Translations under genes and position numbers: made by a program
Part shown: in pieces, positions 1 to 7,308 of the stretch
How positions within the stretch are numbered: the stretch's first letter is position 1
Layout of the letters: each line of letters starts with the position of its first letter
The notes under the pieces: generated by a model
What the model saw: the letters and a program-made list of their open reading frames with translations, nothing else
What the model was told of the DNA's origin: nothing
Database searches by the model: none
Source of the DNA: Eshraghiella sp964405265
GTDB lineage: Bacteria; Bacillota; Clostridia; Lachnospirales; Lachnospiraceae
NCBI GenBank assembly: GCA_964405265.1
Contig: CAYONC010000004.1
Location: 108,328 to 172,327 of the forward strand
Length of the DNA stretch: 64,000 bases
Reading direction: 5' to 3'

Positions 1-1296
1 GAAATAAGTGCAGAGATTACATCTGAATTTACGGGTTATTCAACGCTTAATGATGAATCGGTAATTTCTGTACTGACAACAGTACAGTCTCTCACTGACA
101 CACTTTCCGAAGGTATGGAAGGAACCATTATTGCAGACAGAACTCCTTTTTATGCAACAATGGGAGGTCAGCAGGGTGATACCGGCATAATTACGTCAGG
201 CGGTTCCGTATTTGAAGTATATGACACAATCAAATTAAAAGGCGGTAAAATAGGACATACAGGCAGGGTTACATCAGGTTCATTCAGTACGGGCGACAGA
301 ATAATTCTTTCCGTAAATGAATCAGGAAGAAACCGCACAGCAGCAAATCATACCGCGACACATCTTCTTCAGGAAGCACTCAGAATCACTCTCGGTTCCC
401 ATGTGGAACAGGCAGGCTCGCTGGTAACTCCTGACAGGCTGAGATTTGATTTTACCCATTTTTCTGCCATGACAACCGAAGAACTTGAAAAGACAGAAGC
501 AATCGTTAATGAAAAGATTTCAGAGGCTATTGAAGTAAGCACCATGGTTCTCAGTATTGAAGAAGCAAGAAAAACAGGTGCAAAAGCATTGTTCGGTGAA
601 AAATACGGTGAAACAGTCAGGGTTGTCTGTGCCGGAGAATTTTCTAAAGAGTTCTGCGGAGGAACTCATGTATCAAATACAGGAAAGATTTCTGCATTTA
701 AGATTATTTCAGAAACAGGTATTGCGGCAGGTGTAAGACGAATTGAAGCACTTACGGGTCAGGCTGTTTTTGATTATTACAGAAATATAGAAAAGAAATA
801 CGATGAAGTATGCCGTGTCCTCAAAGCATCTTCCGGAAGTGTGATTGACCGGATTGAGCATATGCAGGCAGAAATCAGAAATCTTACGGGTGAAATTGAA
901 TCCCTGAAGAGTAAAGCTGCCAATGAGGCACTCGGCAATATTACCGACAAAACAGAAAATATTCAGGGTATTTCATTCCTGCCTGTCGTACTTCAGGATG
1001 TGGATATGAATGCATTAAGAAATCTTTCGGATGATCTCAAGGCAAAAATCGGTTCGGGAGTAATTCTCCTTGTATCTTCACAGGGTGAAGACAAAGTCAG
1101 CCTCATTGTAACCGTAACGGATGATCTTGTAAAATCAGGTATACATGCAGGCAACATTATAAAAGCGGCAGCACCTATGATAGGAGGTGGCGGCGGAGGA
1201 CGTCCGAACATGGCACAGGCAGGCGGAAAAGATTCGTCCGGAATCAGCAAAGCAATAGAGACTGCAAGAACCGTCCTCGCAGCTCAGATTAAATAA
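1..1296 (+). CDS. alaS: Alanine--tRNA ligase, C-terminal part (5' truncated by window)
   Basis: This charges tRNA-Ala in the cytoplasm and removes wrongly attached Ser or Gly. The frame is open from base 1, so 431 residues are visible of a family usually near 875; the catalytic N-terminal half lies outside the window. Visible parts are the editing domain with its zinc-site motifs (HTATH after NRTAAN, and CGGTH further on), a coiled-coil linker, and the C-terminal C-Ala domain with a glycine run followed by RPNMAQAGG. A hairpin terminator follows the stop codon, so alaS ends its transcript here. Identification is secure; only the N-terminus is missing. Confidence 0.97.
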   Translation, partial: EISAEITSEFTGYSTLNDESVISVLTTVQSLTDTLSEGMEGTIIADRTPFYATMGGQQGDTGIITSGGSVFEVYDTIKLKGGKIGHTGRVTSGSFSTGDRIILSVNESGRNRTAANHTATHLLQEALRITLGSHVEQAGSLVTPDRLRFDFTHFSAMTTEELEKTEAIVNEKISEAIEVSTMVLSIEEARKTGAKALFGEKYGETVRVVCAGEFSKEFCGGTHVSNTGKISAFKIISETGIAAGVRRIEALTGQAVFDYYRNIEKKYDEVCRVLKASSGSVIDRIEHMQAEIRNLTGEIESLKSKAANEALGNITDKTENIQGISFLPVVLQDVDMNALRNLSDDLKAKIGSGVILLVSSQGEDKVSLIVTVTDDLVKSGIHAGNIIKAAAPMIGGGGGGRPNMAQAGGKDSSGISKAIETARTVLAAQIK

Positions 1297-1303
1297 TATT
1301 CAG

Positions 1304-1336
1304 GCTGTAACGTTTATATTCGTTACAGCTTGTTTT
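1304..1336 (+). terminator. Rho-independent terminator after alaS
   Basis: A 9-bp perfect stem (1304-1312 with 1321-1329, GCTGTAACG/CGTTACAGC) has an 8-nt loop and is followed by TTGTTTTT. It lies 8 bases after the alaS stop codon. Confidence 0.85.
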
Positions 1337-1358
1337 TGATAAAAATGGAGGTAACAGC

Positions 1359-2246
1359 ATGAGCAGAATACTTGTATCCGGTCTTGTGAATCTTGAAACA
1401 ACAACCGGAATAAATGAATTTCCAATTAATTATTTTCCTATTGATTACAGATTTTTCGGTATAAGTACAAATGTATCCGGTGTGGCATATAATATTTCCA
1501 AGGCTCTTAAGACTCTTGGAGATGATGTAATATTATGTTCAATGACCGGACATGATTTTGCCGGAGAATTAATCATACGGGAATTAAAGCAGCTTGGTAT
1601 TTCCGGAAGACATGTTATTCCAAAACTGAAGGAAACACCGTCCTCAGTAGTTTTATATGATAACACCGGGCGACGTCAGATATATTGCGATTTGAAAGAT
1701 ATTCAGGAAGCATCTTATGATTTTACACCGGATATATACAGAAATGCGGATATAGTTGCTGCCTGCAACTCCAATTTTAACAGAGCTCTTATAAAATCTG
1801 CACATAATGCCGGAAAAATCATTGCCACGGATGTTCATGTATTGAGTGACATTGATGACGGATACAACAGGGATTTCATGGAATACTCAGATATACTTTT
1901 CCTCAGTGACGAAGGCATACAGGGTGAATATCAGGATTTTATTAAAGCTCTTGCAGACCGGTATAACAATAAAATAATCGTTTTGGGAATGGGAAGCAGG
2001 GGTGCTCTCATGTATGAAAGCAAAACAGGTAAATTCTGTGAAATGCCCGCCGTAAGCAAAGGAAGAGTCGTAAATACTGTCGGTGCCGGTGATGCGTTGT
2101 TTTCTGCTTTTATATGTATGTATGCGAAAGGATATGAGCCCGAAGCCTGCCTCATGTATGCGCAGCACTTTGCAGCAATAAAAATATGCCACAACGGAGC
2201 ATCCGTAGGCTTCTGCTCATTTGAGGAATTATTAAATTCAATATAA
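1359..2246 (+). CDS. PfkB-family carbohydrate kinase
   Basis: A ribokinase-like sugar or nucleoside kinase of 295 residues. The family signature near the C-terminus, NTVGAGDALFSAF, gives the anion hole GAGD at residues 242-245 with Asp245 as catalytic base. The N-terminal glycine region typical of PfkB enzymes is present but degenerate (ISTNVSGVAYNISKAL), so the substrate cannot be named. GGAGG sits 8 bases before the ATG. It follows the alaS terminator and is probably co-transcribed with the ybaK-like gene 20 bp downstream and with mntP. Family assignment is firm; the substrate is unknown. Confidence 0.85.
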   Translation: MSRILVSGLVNLETTTGINEFPINYFPIDYRFFGISTNVSGVAYNISKALKTLGDDVILCSMTGHDFAGELIIRELKQLGISGRHVIPKLKETPSSVVLYDNTGRRQIYCDLKDIQEASYDFTPDIYRNADIVAACNSNFNRALIKSAHNAGKIIATDVHVLSDIDDGYNRDFMEYSDILFLSDEGIQGEYQDFIKALADRYNNKIIVLGMGSRGALMYESKTGKFCEMPAVSKGRVVNTVGAGDALFSAFICMYAKGYEPEACLMYAQHFAAIKICHNGASVGFCSFEELLNSI

Positions 2247-2266
2247 CAGACGAAAGAGAACATACT

Positions 2267-2737
2267 ATGGAAAAAACAAATGTAATGCGGATTCTTGACA
2301 GCAAAAAAATCCTATATAAATCTTATTGCTATACAGATACGGGTGCCATAAACGGAATGGAAGTAGCCGCGGTACTCGGACAGAATCCGGACATGGTATT
2401 TAAAACACTTGTTACAACATCAAAAAGCGGCAGAAATTATGTGTTTGTAATACCTGTATGTAAAGAACTTGATTTAAAGAAAGCTGCAGCAGCCGTTGGT
2501 GAGAAAAAAATTGAAATGCTCAGGCAAAAGGATTTGCTTCCTCTTACAGGTTATGTTCATGGAGGATGTTCACCAATAGGAATGAAAAAATACTTCCATA
2601 CGGTTATCGACTTAACCGCACAAAATTACGAAACGATAATATTCAGCGGAGGTAAGATAGGATGGCAGGTAGAAATAAACCTTGATAATCTTGCCGGAAT
2701 AATTAAATATGAGCTGTCAGACATTACGGAGGATTAA
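2267..2737 (+). CDS. ybaK: Cys-tRNA(Pro)/Cys-tRNA(Cys) deacylase, YbaK/EbsC family
   Basis: A single-domain trans-editing protein of 156 residues that hydrolyses tRNA mischarged with Cys (family knowledge). The YbaK signature is seen as KTLVTTSKSGRNYVFVIPV, then KELDLKKAAAAVGEKK, then the conserved GYVHGGCSPIG (about residues 95-105), whose GGxSPxG loop belongs to the active site. It lies 20 bp after the PfkB gene and 11 bp before mntP, which fits a three-gene unit. Length is normal for the family. Confidence 0.93.
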   Translation: MEKTNVMRILDSKKILYKSYCYTDTGAINGMEVAAVLGQNPDMVFKTLVTTSKSGRNYVFVIPVCKELDLKKAAAAVGEKKIEMLRQKDLLPLTGYVHGGCSPIGMKKYFHTVIDLTAQNYETIIFSGGKIGWQVEINLDNLAGIIKYELSDITED

Positions 2738-2748
2738 AGAAATATATC

Positions 2749-3309
2749 ATGGGAATTATAGAAATACTAATACTTGCCACAGGCCTCTCAATGGATGCGT
2801 TCGCCGTATCCGTATGTAAGGGACTTGCAATGTCAGAATGTACATTTAAAAAAGCTGCCGTATGCGGCATATGGTTCGGCGGATTTCAGGCATTGATGCC
2901 AATGGCAGGATATTTTATAGGCTTCAGGTTTAAGGATTATATAACCAATATTGACCACTGGATAGCATTCGTGCTTCTTCTGATTATCGGTGCCAACATG
3001 ATAAGGGAATCATTCTCCGCTGATGAAGAAGAAGACGACCCTTTGCTTGATTTCAAAACCATGCTTCCCCTGGCGGTGGCAACAAGTATTGATGCCCTGG
3101 CAGTAGGAGTAACTTTCGCATTTCTTCCCGATACCAATGTAACGGCGGCAATATCAATTATAGGAACCGTTACGTTCATCATGTCGGCAGCCGGTGTAAA
3201 AATAGGCAGCATATTCGGTAAGAAATATAAAAGAAAAGCAGAATTTGCCGGAGGAGCGATACTTATAATACTCGGGACAAAAATTCTGCTGGAACATCTG
3301 CTGAAATAA
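2749..3309 (+). CDS. mntP: Manganese efflux pump MntP
   Basis: An integral membrane protein of 186 residues that exports Mn2+. It shows the internal duplication of the family: GLSMDAFAVSVCKGL near residue 13 and ATSIDALAVGVTFAF near residue 108, each with the conserved Asp in a membrane helix. About six hydrophobic segments are visible, with an acidic loop (DEEEDD) between the halves. It is the last gene of the PfkB-ybaK-mntP group and converges on lexA across a shared hairpin. No manganese riboswitch is apparent in front of it, so regulation is not shown. Confidence 0.93.
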   Translation: MGIIEILILATGLSMDAFAVSVCKGLAMSECTFKKAAVCGIWFGGFQALMPMAGYFIGFRFKDYITNIDHWIAFVLLLIIGANMIRESFSADEEEDDPLLDFKTMLPLAVATSIDALAVGVTFAFLPDTNVTAAISIIGTVTFIMSAAGVKIGSIFGKKYKRKAEFAGGAILIILGTKILLEHLLK

Positions 3310-3331
3310 GCTTCATATTAATAATTAAATT

Positions 3332-3371
3332 ATAACAGGTGCCGGTATTCTTATTAACCGGCACCTGTTAT
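3332..3371. terminator. Bidirectional terminator between mntP and lexA
   Basis: A perfect 15-bp stem (3332-3346 with 3357-3371) has a 10-nt AT-rich loop and sits between two convergent stop codons. T-rich sequence follows on the minus strand and weakly on the plus strand. Confidence 0.8.
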
Positions 3372-3375
3372 GTAA

Positions 3376-4002
3376 TCATATTATATTCATTCTTATAAGT
3401 CCTATAACCTTACCAAGCACGGAACACTCATTAACAATTATGGGCTCCATGTAATCATTCTCAGGCTGTAAACGGTAATGCCCGTCTTCCTTATAAAATC
3501 GCTTAACGGTAGCAGAATCTTCAACGAGTGCAACAACAACATCACCATTGTTGGCATCCACCTGTCTCTTAACAATAAGCTCATCCCCTTCATATATGCC
3601 CATATTAATCATACTGTCACCCTTAACACGCAGCATGAAGGTCTCCGCATTAGGAAGCAGATCTGCAGGAACCGGGAAATAATCGGTAATATTCTGATCA
3701 GCAAGAAGAGGAACACCGGCCGCAACGGTTCCAACCATGGGAATATTAACCATCTCCCTGTTAACCGGATTAAATCCGAAATCATCATCTATTATCTCTA
3801 TTGCCCTTGTCTTATCCTGATCCCTTCTTATATATCCGTTCTTCTCAAGGGTCTCAAGATGCGCATGAACACTTGATGTGGACTTAAGCCCTACCGCTTC
3901 ACATATCTCCCTGACGGTAGGAGGATAGCTCTTGGCAAGAAGATGCTGCTTAATAAAGTTAAGTACCTGTTCCTGTTTAGGTGTAATCTTTCCTTTACTC
4001 AT
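3376..4002 (-). CDS. lexA: SOS repressor LexA
   Basis: A transcriptional repressor of the DNA-damage response, 208 residues. The N-terminal winged helix runs over about residues 1-70. The self-cleavage site Ala95-Gly96 (VAAGVP), nucleophile Ser130 (KGDSM) and general base Lys167 (ATVKRF) are all in place, so RecA-stimulated autocleavage should work. GGAGG lies 8 bases before the ATG. It is transcribed divergently from a yneA-like gene, and the shared region holds three LexA boxes, which implies autoregulation. This lexA/yneA arrangement is standard in Firmicutes. Confidence 0.97.
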   Translation of the reverse strand: MSKGKITPKQEQVLNFIKQHLLAKSYPPTVREICEAVGLKSTSSVHAHLETLEKNGYIRRDQDKTRAIEIIDDDFGFNPVNREMVNIPMVGTVAAGVPLLADQNITDYFPVPADLLPNAETFMLRVKGDSMINMGIYEGDELIVKRQVDANNGDVVVALVEDSATVKRFYKEDGHYRLQPENDYMEPIIVNECSVLGKVIGLIRMNII

Positions 4003-4030
4003 ATTAAACCTCCAAAAATATTATAAATAA

Positions 4031-4143
4031 ATCATAACACAAACCGGTTAATAAAGCAAACAAAAGTTCCGAAAAAATGTTCGATAAAATTATTGACAAA
4101 CATAAGTTCGAATGCTATTATAACACTATCGAACAGACGTTCA
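4031..4143. promoter_or_regulatory. Divergent lexA/yneA promoters with three LexA boxes
   Basis: For lexA (minus): -35 TTGCTT at 4054-4059 and -10 TATGAT at 4031-4036, spacer 17. For yneA (plus): -35 TTGACA at 4093-4098 and -10 TATTAT at 4116-4121, spacer 17. Against the Bacillus LexA consensus CGAACRNRYGTTYG there are 13/14 matches at 4070-4083, 12/14 at 4097-4110 and 13/14 at 4130-4143. The first lies just upstream of the lexA -35, the second lies between the yneA -35 and -10 and touches the -35, and the third covers the yneA start region. SOS control is inferred from these matches. Confidence 0.88.
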
Positions 4144-4216
4144 TTATTAATGCACTGTCACTGTCCTTTTTATAGGACATCTTATGACTATAATGATATT
4201 AACGGAGGATGATAAC

Positions 4217-4555
4217 ATGCAGAATTTAATCAGATTATTTATTACAGGATACAGGAAGGTAATTATAATCACGGCAGCACTTATAACGGCAGTGATTTTT
4301 GTTCTGGTATGCCGAACGGATGTTAATGCCGGTAATTCATATGAACCGGATTTCAATGACAAGCGTTTCACGAATTACACCGTACGGACAGGTGACAGTC
4401 TTTGGAACGTGGCAGAAGCACACATGGATTATGTTCACTATTCAGATATATATGAATACATTGACGAAATCAAGGAACTTAACCACCTTGGTTCGGATGC
4501 AATTTACTATGGACAGAATCTCATAATAACCTATTATGCGGATGATGATACCTGA
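4217..4555 (+). CDS. yneA: YneA-like SOS cell-division suppressor (LysM protein)
   Basis: A short membrane-anchored protein of 112 residues with a hydrophobic segment at about 15-35 and one LysM domain at about 51-105 (YTVRTGDSLWNVAEAH ... YYGQNLIITY). Position beside lexA, divergent transcription, size and TM-LysM layout match Bacillus YneA, which delays septation during SOS. An upstream in-frame ATG at 4184 exists, but the start at 4217 is preferred because GGAGG ends 8 bases before it. The promoter carries LexA boxes. Function is inferred from context and architecture, since LysM alone is not specific. Confidence 0.85.
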   Translation: MQNLIRLFITGYRKVIIITAALITAVIFVLVCRTDVNAGNSYEPDFNDKRFTNYTVRTGDSLWNVAEAHMDYVHYSDIYEYIDEIKELNHLGSDAIYYGQNLIITYYADDDT

Positions 4556-4581
4556 TATTATATACAGCAGGAATTACAGTT

Positions 4582-5325
4582 TCAATCTGATGTGCTTCCT
4601 CTCGGATGTCTTTCAGGCCAGCCTTCAAGATTACCATTTATAATGGCTGTGAATGCTCTCTCGATAACTTTAGGATTATCTTTTTTTAGTTCTTTGAGCA
4701 TGTCTTTTATATATTGTCTTTTTGTATAACCATCTGCAGGACATGAGTTTTTTACTACCGGAAGATTATAACGCCGTGTAAAGCTCATTATTTCATATTC
4801 AGGAATGAATAATAACGGTCTAATAAGAGTCAGTCCTGCTCTGTCAAGGTAAGTAACAGGAGAGAAAGTATGCAGTCTGCCTTCATACATAAGTGACATA
4901 TAAAGAGTTTCAACAAGATCGTCCTTATGATGTGCATATGCAAATTTATTGCATTTAAGCTCAAGTGCCTTTTCATTAAATGCACCCTTTCTCATTCTTG
5001 CACACAATGAACACGGGTTACTTTCTTTTCTCACTTCAAATATTGTCTGGTATATAACCGTATCTACTATATAATATTCAACTTCTAATTCTTCACATAA
5101 TTTCTTTATTGGCATAAAATCCATATCTGACATACCAAGATGTACCGTAACGGCAACAACCTCAAATTTTTTCGGATAGAATTTTCTAAGTCCGGCAAGT
5201 GCATAAAGAAGTGTAAGGCTGTCCTTACCGCCGGATATTCCCACGGCAATTTTATCGCCCTCATCAATCATTCCGTATTCATCAATGGCTTTTCTTGTAT
5301 AACTGTATAAACGCTGTAATTCCAT
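4582..5325 (-). CDS. TtcA-family tRNA 2-thiolation protein
   Basis: An ATP-pyrophosphatase-type enzyme of 247 residues, related to TtcA, which makes 2-thiocytidine in tRNA. The PP-loop SGGKDS is at residues 31-36. Cys105 and Cys108 (NPCSLC) with Cys195 (NSCPADG) match the three cysteines that hold the iron-sulfur cluster in this family. The reading frame stays open far upstream, but the start at 5325 is chosen because GAGGAAAAT precedes that ATG and it aligns with the family N-terminus. It converges on yneA with a 26-bp gap and diverges from the helicase. The exact tRNA target is not certain. Confidence 0.88.
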   Translation of the reverse strand: MELQRLYSYTRKAIDEYGMIDEGDKIAVGISGGKDSLTLLYALAGLRKFYPKKFEVVAVTVHLGMSDMDFMPIKKLCEELEVEYYIVDTVIYQTIFEVRKESNPCSLCARMRKGAFNEKALELKCNKFAYAHHKDDLVETLYMSLMYEGRLHTFSPVTYLDRAGLTLIRPLLFIPEYEIMSFTRRYNLPVVKNSCPADGYTKRQYIKDMLKELKKDNPKVIERAFTAIINGNLEGWPERHPRGSTSD

Positions 5326-5410
5326 ATTTTCCTCTTTTATGGTGTTTTTTTTTCTTAAGTTATAGTATAATGTTTTAAGAAAAATTACAATATAAAGTGA
5401 GTGAGAAAAA

Positions 5411-6526
5411 TTGAATTTAGAACAAAAATTAATAAACGGACTTAAAAAACAGGGAATATCCGGTCTTACCAAAATCCAACAGGATTGTTTTGAACCTGCA
5501 CAGGAAGGAAAGGATATAATCGGTTGTTCGGGAACAGGAACCGGTAAAACGCTTGCCTTTCTTCTTCCTATAATACAGAAGAATATGGGAAGCAGTGAAT
5601 TGTACGCCGTTATTCTTGCACCCTCAAAAGAATTATGCATACAGATATGCAGCCAGATAAACCAGCTGTCAAATAATTCAGGTATACCGGTAACAGCAGC
5701 AGCACTCTTTTCAGGTGTCAATAAGCAGCGCCAGCTTCAGACTCTTAAAAGTCATCCCAATATTGTTGTAGGTACATATCAAAGAATATACGAGCTTATT
5801 AAAGAACGTAAGGTTGCAGCACACCAGGTTAAAACCCTTATAATAGATGAAGCAGACAGGCTCCTTTCATCAGATAACATCGAAGGAATACTTACACTCA
5901 GGAAATGCTTCATGAGGGATATACAGATAATGTTATTTTCCGCTTCATTTACCGATAACACAAAAAAATATGCCGGACAGTTCGGAAGAACTTTTACCGA
6001 AATATATGCTGATGACAAAATAACGATTCCAACCAATATAGAGCATTATTATTTTGTTGTTGAAAAAAGAGACCGTATAGAGACCGTCAGAAAAGTTATT
6101 AAAGCTCTTAATACCGGAAGATGTCTTGTTTTTTCAAATTCAAAATATGATACGGAAGAGATAACCCAGAAGTTGGAATATCACAATTATAATGCAAAAT
6201 GTGTTCACTCCGGACTTGATAAAAATAGCAGACGTGTACTTATTGACTCTTTTAAAACAGGCAAAACCGATTTTCTGATATGTTCGGACATGGTTGCCAG
6301 GGGTATGCACTTTGATAACGTATCATCCGTAATCAACATAGGTTTACCGGAAAAACCCGTCGATTACCTGCACAGGGCAGGTAGGTGTGGAAGAAACGGA
6401 AGCAAAGCGGTATGTGCATCCATAATTACAGAGGGAGAACTTACCAAAATTAAAATGATTCAGAAAGCATTCGGAATAAATATGCTTCCGAAAAAATTAT
6501 ATCAGGGTAAAGTTGTACGCAAGTAA
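5411..6526 (+). CDS. DEAD-box RNA helicase
   Basis: An ATP-dependent RNA unwinding enzyme of 371 residues, which is the bare two-domain core. In order: Q-motif region (GLTKIQQDCF), Walker A GTGTGKT (41-47), DEAD at 146-149, SAS in place of the usual SAT of motif III, and HRAGRCGRNG of motif VI near residue 325. There is no C-terminal RNA-binding extension of the DbpA/CsdA kind, so it cannot be assigned to a named subfamily. The only usable start is TTG at 5411, because an in-frame stop lies three codons upstream; the ribosome binding site is weak. Confidence 0.9.
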   Translation: MNLEQKLINGLKKQGISGLTKIQQDCFEPAQEGKDIIGCSGTGTGKTLAFLLPIIQKNMGSSELYAVILAPSKELCIQICSQINQLSNNSGIPVTAAALFSGVNKQRQLQTLKSHPNIVVGTYQRIYELIKERKVAAHQVKTLIIDEADRLLSSDNIEGILTLRKCFMRDIQIMLFSASFTDNTKKYAGQFGRTFTEIYADDKITIPTNIEHYYFVVEKRDRIETVRKVIKALNTGRCLVFSNSKYDTEEITQKLEYHNYNAKCVHSGLDKNSRRVLIDSFKTGKTDFLICSDMVARGMHFDNVSSVINIGLPEKPVDYLHRAGRCGRNGSKAVCASIITEGELTKIKMIQKAFGINMLPKKLYQGKVVRK

Positions 6527-6541
6527 ATTTTATGATACAAT
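6513..6541 (+). promoter_or_regulatory. Candidate promoter for the 77-residue protein gene
   Basis: TTGTAC at 6513-6518, a 17-base spacer and TACAAT at 6536-6541. It overlaps the helicase stop codon. The -10 matches 5 of 6 bases but the -35 is weak, so this is tentative. Confidence 0.4.
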
Positions 6542-6577
6542 TATCTAAACTGTTAAGGTTACGAGGAGGTAATACAT

Positions 6578-6811
6578 ATGGTAAAGCACTTAAATGTTGT
6601 TGTGCGCGATTCAGAACTGCAGGAATTTATCGACCGTATTGACGGAACCGAATGGAATCTTGTTGATATTGAAGCAAGAAAGCAGTTTAATTTCATTATT
6701 CAAAAGGTTCTTGAATGGAATGTAATTCTGGAATTTGAGTATGAAAAAGAAGAAGAGTTTAATGAAGATATGGCAGCAATGTATGACGAACTTGAGAATG
6801 AGTATCAATAG
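6578..6811 (+). CDS. Small acidic protein of unknown function (77 residues)
   Basis: I do not recognise this protein. It is strongly acidic: the last third is rich in Glu and Asp (EFEYEKEEEFNEDM), with a mixed N-terminal half (NVVVRDSELQEFIDRIDG). It has no membrane segment, no signal peptide and no cysteines. It is clearly translated in principle, with GAGGAGG 7 bases before the ATG, and it is closed by a strong terminator 51 bases after the stop. The CRISPR-Cas locus begins just beyond that terminator, but nothing in the sequence links the two. Confidence 0.75.
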   Translation: MVKHLNVVVRDSELQEFIDRIDGTEWNLVDIEARKQFNFIIQKVLEWNVILEFEYEKEEEFNEDMAAMYDELENEYQ

Positions 6812-6862
6812 ACATAATTAATACCGGGTGGGGCTGTTATACAAAATATTTTTACTTTTTAG

Positions 6863-6898
6863 AGATGAGTCCTAATTAAAGGACTCATCTTTTTTTAT
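6863..6898 (+). terminator. Strong Rho-independent terminator
   Basis: A 10-bp perfect stem AGATGAGTCC/GGACTCATCT (6863-6872 with 6881-6890) has an 8-nt loop and is followed by seven or more T residues. It ends the helicase/small protein region and separates it from the CRISPR locus. Confidence 0.92.
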
Positions 6899-6947
6899 AA
6901 TAATCATATCTTAAATTTTTAATATATATGAACAGGAGGTTATTAAT

Positions 6948-7118
6948 ATGGATTTTTTTATAATCATTGCAGCAATAATAATAATGTTTTCACGCAATCA
7001 TAACCCCTTAAAACTTTTTACAATTTTTAATTACAAAGGAAAAGTCATTTCAAAAGAAATAAGTACTTATGACAGCAAATTTGTGTGCAACAAATGCGGA
7101 AATATATTTGAGTATTGA
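6948..7118 (+). CDS. Small membrane protein with one CxxC pair (56 residues)
   Basis: This short gene begins at ATG 6948 with AGGAGG 8 bases upstream and ends at TGA 7116-7118. The N-terminal 13 residues are almost entirely hydrophobic (MDFFIIIAAIIIMF), followed by a basic stretch and a C-terminal CNKCGNIFEY that resembles half of a zinc ribbon. No family is recognised. It lies between the upstream terminator and the 3' end of the tracrRNA, with no obvious promoter of its own. Translation is supported by the ribosome binding site only; function is unknown. Confidence 0.55.
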   Translation: MDFFIIIAAIIIMFSRNHNPLKLFTIFNYKGKVISKEISTYDSKFVCNKCGNIFEY

Positions 7119-7148
7119 ATAAAAATCCCACACAAAGGATTTTCTGTT

Positions 7149-7244
7149 AAAAAAAGAGACTCTCATAAGAAAGTCTCAAAAGTTGCAACAATTGCAATCA
7201 AAAGATATCGGATAAATCCTTATTTGCACTCGCTTTGTTAATTC
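7149..7244 (-). ncRNA. tracrRNA of the type II-A CRISPR system
   Basis: Read on the minus strand, this starts with an anti-repeat complementary to repeat bases 9-22 without a mismatch (plus-strand 7232-7245). A 3x5 internal loop follows, then a 5-bp lower stem at 7222-7226. Next come a nexus-like hairpin (GGAU/AUCC type, 7210-7219, followed by a CCGAUAUC segment like that of other II-A tracrRNAs), a TTGCAA/TTGCAA hairpin (7183-7197) and a 9-bp terminator hairpin (7156-7177) ending in seven U residues. Length is about 95 nt. The promoter lies at 7251-7280. It is divergent from cas9, a known II-A layout. Confidence 0.9.
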
Positions 7245-7250
7245 ATTTAA

Positions 7251-7280
7251 AGAATAACACAGTTTACCATATTATGTCAA
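7251..7280 (-). promoter_or_regulatory. tracrRNA promoter inside the cas9 upstream region
   Basis: On the minus strand, -35 TTGACA (7275-7280), an 18-base spacer and -10 TATTCT (7251-7256). The predicted start, about 7 bases further, falls at 7244, at the first base of the anti-repeat. A weak plus-strand promoter for cas9 (TTTAAA 7246-7251, TATTAT 7270-7275) would overlap it almost completely. Confidence 0.7.
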
Positions 7281-7308
7281 TAACAAATGAAAAAAGGAGA
7301 GAAAATTT

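Noticed and set aside
993..1250. Minus-strand open frame with a poly-proline stretch.
   Set aside because: It is a shadow of the glycine-rich C-Ala region of alaS on the other strand.
4184..4216. Upstream ATG for the YneA-like protein.
   Set aside because: The next ATG at 4217 has GGAGG at correct spacing, and the extra residues would precede the membrane helix with no purpose seen.
5326..5721. N-terminal extension of the TtcA-like protein by 132 residues.
   Set aside because: It runs opposite the helicase gene, has no family match, and a ribosome binding site with a matching ATG lies at 5325.
6578..7118. Anti-CRISPR candidates in the two small genes upstream of cas9.
   Set aside because: There is no helix-turn-helix Aca partner, no mobile element and no similarity that I can recognise; position alone is not evidence.
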